Shown piece after piece: positions 13,601 through 15,954 of a stretch of 15,954 nucleotides of DNA (position 1 is the stretch's first letter; every line of letters starts with the position of its first letter). The position numbers and the translations under genes are program-made. Source of the stretch: an uncultured Chlorobiota bacterium (GTDB lineage Bacteria > Bacteroidota > Kapaibacteriia > OLB7); the NCBI GenBank assembly GCA_946481475.1, contig CAMLOB010000018.1, forward strand, positions 1-15,954, given 5' to 3'. A model generated the notes under the pieces. That model saw nothing but the letters and a program-made list of their open reading frames with translations. It made no database searches and was not told the origin of the DNA.

Positions 13601-13638
13601 ATATGCCGGCGGATCCGGATCGAGTGGAAAAGTAGAGT

Positions 13639-13680
13639 TCCATTCGACATTCGCAAATCGACAATCGGAATTCGTTATTC
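13639..13680 (-). repeat. Heptameric repeat array, GAWTKNC type, minus-strand orientation
   Basis: Read on the minus strand, six consecutive units starting with GA: GAATAAC, GAATTCC, GATTGTC, GATTTGC, GAATGTC and GAATGGA. The first contains the last sense codon (GAA) and the TAA stop of the leftward gene. CGATTTGCGAATG is shared exactly with the opposite array, so the two can pair. Between them, 13601-13638 holds GGCGGATCCGGATCG and no gene. Confidence 0.82.
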
Positions 13681-14121
13681 GCTGAAATCGCGAAGCGCAT
13701 CGAGATAGTCCCGCAATTCCAGCGTACGTGCTCTGACGATCTGCATTTCCCGATCGGCCGCAAAGATGTGGTACATCGTGCCGTCCAGATTCTCGTAGTA
13801 AACGATCCCGTTCAGTTCGAACTCCGCATCACGCCAGGCAACCCAGGCCCGCTGTGCCTTGCGGAGTCCTTCCTGTCCGCTTGAGTCGAGCGTTCCCATC
13901 AGTTCTCTGTAGATCAGATTCAATTCCCCGTCCCACGCATCCTCGGCCGCCTGAATGCAGGAGATCATGCCGAGCGTCGACATGTTTGAATCGATGTCGA
14001 GACAGGCGGCCAGATCGATATCGATCGGATGTTCCTCTCCTTCTTCCTCCTCCTGTCCATAGAGGAACCGAGTGGAAAGAAAGGAAAGAAGAACAAGCGC
14101 AGATACGATGTGTGGTTTCAT
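13675..14121 (-). CDS. Exported LprI / DUF1311-like protein
   Basis: A 148-residue exported protein with a signal peptide to about 22 (FLYGQ), then an acidic stretch EEEEGEE. Residues 38-140 match the LprI (DUF1311) pattern: C40, STLGMISC with C55, DAWDGELNLIYRELM, and LRKAQRAWVAWRDAEFE. C40 and C55 probably form a disulfide. The family is named for a Mycobacterium lysozyme inhibitor, but most members have no tested function. It is the last gene of the leftward group, 63 bases after the repeat-protein gene at 14185, and probably co-transcribed with it. The final codon and stop lie inside a heptameric repeat. Confidence 0.88.
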   Translation of the reverse strand: MKPHIVSALVLLSFLSTRFLYGQEEEEGEEHPIDIDLAACLDIDSNMSTLGMISCIQAAEDAWDGELNLIYRELMGTLDSSGQEGLRKAQRAWVAWRDAEFELNGIVYYENLDGTMYHIFAADREMQIVRARTLELRDYLDALRDFSE

Positions 14122-14184
14122 TTCCGGTCGGTTATATGTTGAGATCTTCTGTCTTCCCGTGTGTCGGAACGGAACGGTTCCGCA

Positions 14185-15372
14185 TTACTGGTGCAGCATT
14201 CCGTTGAGAGCAATAATCGCCAGCGCCGTGGCCAGCAGGGGATCGTCCTCCTTGTTCAAGGCCCCCTCCGGATTGGCAAAGCTTCCATCTTCCCGTTGTC
14301 TGGCGTTCAGCAGGTCCCACATCTTTCTGCGAAACCCTTCGGGCCATCCGGTCTGCGAATATAACTCCGATCGGACAGCCAGATGATAGTAGAACATGAC
14401 TCTGTCCCACCTGTTCGGATCGTCCTGCGGAATCCCTTCCGGTCCCTCCAGCGAGGGATGGCGCAGCAGCCAGTCGAGCCCGTCCCGCACCGGTTTGTCC
14501 TTCACGCCGTATCCGGCGGCAAGCAGAGCCAGGACACCGTCGCAGGTTGCCGTCGCGTAGCTGGCGAACGTGGCGCATGAATCTTCCAGTCTTCCCTTGT
14601 TGCTGAACCAGACGATGGGAGAGGAGTAGAATCCTCCGTCATACCGGCTACAGAGGACTCCTGCCGGATCCATCGTCGGCTGTTCCCGTTTTTCGTCGGG
14701 AAGCTTCTGAAGCAGGTGAAGGAACGGACGGCTTCTTGCAAAGCAGGAATCGTGATCAGAGGAGAGAGGGAGGGCACGCAATGCCTGAAGAATTCTTCGG
14801 GTGTGGGAGAGATCGACGTGCCCGACCTCGCCGGGGTCCATGTTGATCTCACCGAATCCCCATCCTCCGTAGAACAGACTGTCGGGAGCCACACCACGCT
14901 TTTCGGTGAACTGCTCGGCAAGCAGATAGTCGGTCATCCGGCGAATCAGAGTGCTGTCCGCCTCGATACCCTGTTCAACCAGAAGTCGAAGAGCGTAGGA
15001 GGTAGCGTAGTTCGGATACTCGATAATATCCGGATCGTTCAGCCCGATCACGCCGTCGGTGTTGACGTTGGCACTGATAAAATCAAGCCCCCGTTTGATT
15101 CCCCCTTCCGGAGCCGTGAAAATCGAGTCCGGAACGCGCGTCAGCGCGTGAAGGATGAAGGGAGTCCAGGCCTGACCGCTCTTCAGGATGCCGTGCGTTT
15201 CGCTGTGCCAGCCGCCGTCATCACTCTGTTTGCTCCAGAGGTACTCGCATGCGTCGGCGAGTATATCGGCAGAAGTCCGTTCGGCAGAGGAGGGTCCGTC
15301 GCTGCATGAAGAATGAAAGGGAAACGAGAGAAGAAGGGGGAGGAGAAGATGCGGATACGTGTACCGGAACAT
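14185..15372 (-). CDS. Prenyltransferase/squalene-oxidase-repeat lipoprotein (alpha/alpha toroid)
   Basis: A 395-residue predicted lipoprotein; signal peptide with FHSSC and C23. The rest has the alpha/alpha-barrel repeat pattern of the prenyltransferase / squalene-hopene cyclase superfamily. QW-like turns appear as YLWSKQSDDGGWH (45-56), FYGGWGFGEIN (168-177), RYDGGFYSSP (243-252) and LLNARQREDGSFANP (355-369). YATATCDGVLALLAAGYG (272-289) and DRVMFYYHLAVRSEL (323-337) are further helical blocks. The DXDD motif of class II terpene cyclases is not present, and the protein is exported, so cyclase activity is unlikely; a binding role is an inference. The start at 15372 begins the lipoprotein signal, and the longer frame to 15429 enters the terminator stem. 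Confidence 0.87.
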   Translation of the reverse strand: MFRYTYPHLLLPLLLSFPFHSSCSDGPSSAERTSADILADACEYLWSKQSDDGGWHSETHGILKSGQAWTPFILHALTRVPDSIFTAPEGGIKRGLDFISANVNTDGVIGLNDPDIIEYPNYATSYALRLLVEQGIEADSTLIRRMTDYLLAEQFTEKRGVAPDSLFYGGWGFGEINMDPGEVGHVDLSHTRRILQALRALPLSSDHDSCFARSRPFLHLLQKLPDEKREQPTMDPAGVLCSRYDGGFYSSPIVWFSNKGRLEDSCATFASYATATCDGVLALLAAGYGVKDKPVRDGLDWLLRHPSLEGPEGIPQDDPNRWDRVMFYYHLAVRSELYSQTGWPEGFRRKMWDLLNARQREDGSFANPEGALNKEDDPLLATALAIIALNGMLHQ

Positions 15373-15394
15373 AGTTGAAGGAATTGAACGGTTG

Positions 15395-15448
15395 ATAAAA
15401 CCACAAACCCGTGAGAACGCTTCACGCAAGTTTTCTCACGGGTCTGTG
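15395..15448 (-). terminator. Rho-independent terminator after the last leftward gene
   Basis: A 16-bp stem (15402-15417 with 15433-15448, one G-U) encloses a 15-base loop. On the minus strand it is followed by GGTTTTATC. It lies 73 bases past the stop codon at 15521-15523 and only about 30 bases before the next start at 15372, so it could also act as an attenuator for that gene. Confidence 0.75.
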
Positions 15449-15520
15449 CTGTGCAAATATCGGTCCGGCTTCAGAGACCGGCAAGAGATCGGTCCGGTTA
15501 TTCACTCCACCCGAACTAAC

Positions 15521-15954
15521 TCAGTCAAGATCGAACTTCGTCAGGTCCGGATCCCGGTCGGCAGTCATCGTCATGATCACTGCGGCGGTGCAGAAGACCG
15601 GACTGGTGATGCAGTGGTGGCCGCTCCAGCTCCCGTCTCCGTTCTGGATCTTGCCGAAGAGGTCATCCATCCGGTTATACCAGTCGTCCCAGGCCTCACC
15701 CCCCTCCATTGCGAGGGATTCACTGGTCATCATGAAGCTCAGGAATTCCTCCCCTCCGTTGTTGCCGAAGCCGGCCAGAACCCGGTCGTTCTTCAGATTG
15801 TTCCTGACGATCAGGTCCTGCTTGTAGGCGTGAACCAGTTCCTCGGCGGTTTCCTGATGGTATCCCATCTGCACGAAATTCTCGACTGTTGCCAGGACGG
15901 AGTCTGCTGCCACTTCCATGTCCGGGTCGACACTACGCAGACTGTCGCTGATCT
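15521..15954 (-). CDS. C-terminal part of a second prenyltransferase/squalene-oxidase-repeat-like protein (5' end outside window)
   Basis: The frame is open through the right edge of the window, so the start lies outside; an ATG at 15919 is internal. The visible 144 residues are mainly helical and end in FGKIQNGDGSWSGHHCITSPVFCTAAVIMTM, a QW-like Q-x-x-DGSW turn. The GHHCIT...FCTAA block fits the last repeat of alpha/alpha-toroid prenyltransferase/squalene-oxidase-repeat proteins, as in the neighbouring gene. The two Cys (HHC and FC) lie seven residues apart and could form a disulfide or bind a metal with the two His. Secretion signal and full length are not visible. It is followed by its own terminator. 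Confidence 0.75.
   Translation of the reverse strand, partial: ISDSLRSVDPDMEVAADSVLATVENFVQMGYHQETAEELVHAYKQDLIVRNNLKNDRVLAGFGNNGGEEFLSFMMTSESLAMEGGEAWDDWYNRMDDLFGKIQNGDGSWSGHHCITSPVFCTAAVIMTMTADRDPDLTKFDLD

Noticed and set aside
13524..13680. Possible CRISPR array
   Set aside because: Units are seven bases and contiguous; there are no spacers of regular length and no cas gene.
14185..15372. Functional terpene (squalene-hopene) cyclase
   Set aside because: No DXDD motif, about 395 residues instead of over 600, and a lipoprotein signal peptide.

Overview
The window looks like chromosomal DNA from a member of the Bacteroidota/Chlorobi/Ignavibacteria/Kapabacteria side of the FCB group. The main evidence is a type IX secretion (T9SS) C-terminal sorting domain on the first protein. 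Supporting evidence is the wealth of exported proteins and lipoproteins (DUF4397, DUF1573, FKBP_N-type prolyl isomerases) and the near absence of strong Shine-Dalgarno sequences. The GC-rich coding style argues against low-GC lineages. This placement is an inference; there is no rRNA or marker gene in view.

Layout. 76-1266 (+) is the end of a large secreted Fn3/PPC/T9SS protein whose frame is broken near base 38, followed by a terminator. 1536-6000 is a leftward block: a 2OG-Fe(II) prolyl-hydroxylase-like oxygenase, an exported protein with a caspase/CHAT-like pattern, aspartate-semialdehyde dehydrogenase (asd), and a four-module DUF4397 lipoprotein with its own terminator. From 6201 the genes run rightward: an exported class C beta-lactamase-fold serine hydrolase, then four tandem exported FKBP-type proteins (8497-12002) closed by a long-stem terminator, then a DUF1573 lipoprotein and a small SH3-like/helical protein. 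From 13675 to the end the genes run leftward: a LprI/DUF1311 protein, a prenyltransferase/squalene-oxidase-repeat lipoprotein, and the 3' part of a second protein of similar type.

The most distinctive coding feature is the FKBP cluster. Copies 1 and 2 keep the complete proline-isomerase pocket. Copy 3 has replaced two pocket aromatics by cysteines, which are the only two cysteines of the mature protein, and has duplicated the N-terminal module. Copy 4 also carries two N-terminal modules and has a strongly eroded pocket. It reads as a periplasmic chaperone family diversifying in place.

The most distinctive non-coding feature is a set of intergenic arrays that share a seven-base period but use different heptamer words (GAWTKNC, GCTGAWW, CYCGACY, AAAANNC). 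They sit in several gene gaps, and some touch or overlap the neighbouring stop codons. At 2200-2248 two word families follow each other without losing the seven-base phase. They resemble in style the short tandemly repeated heptanucleotides (STRRs) known from heterocystous cyanobacteria.
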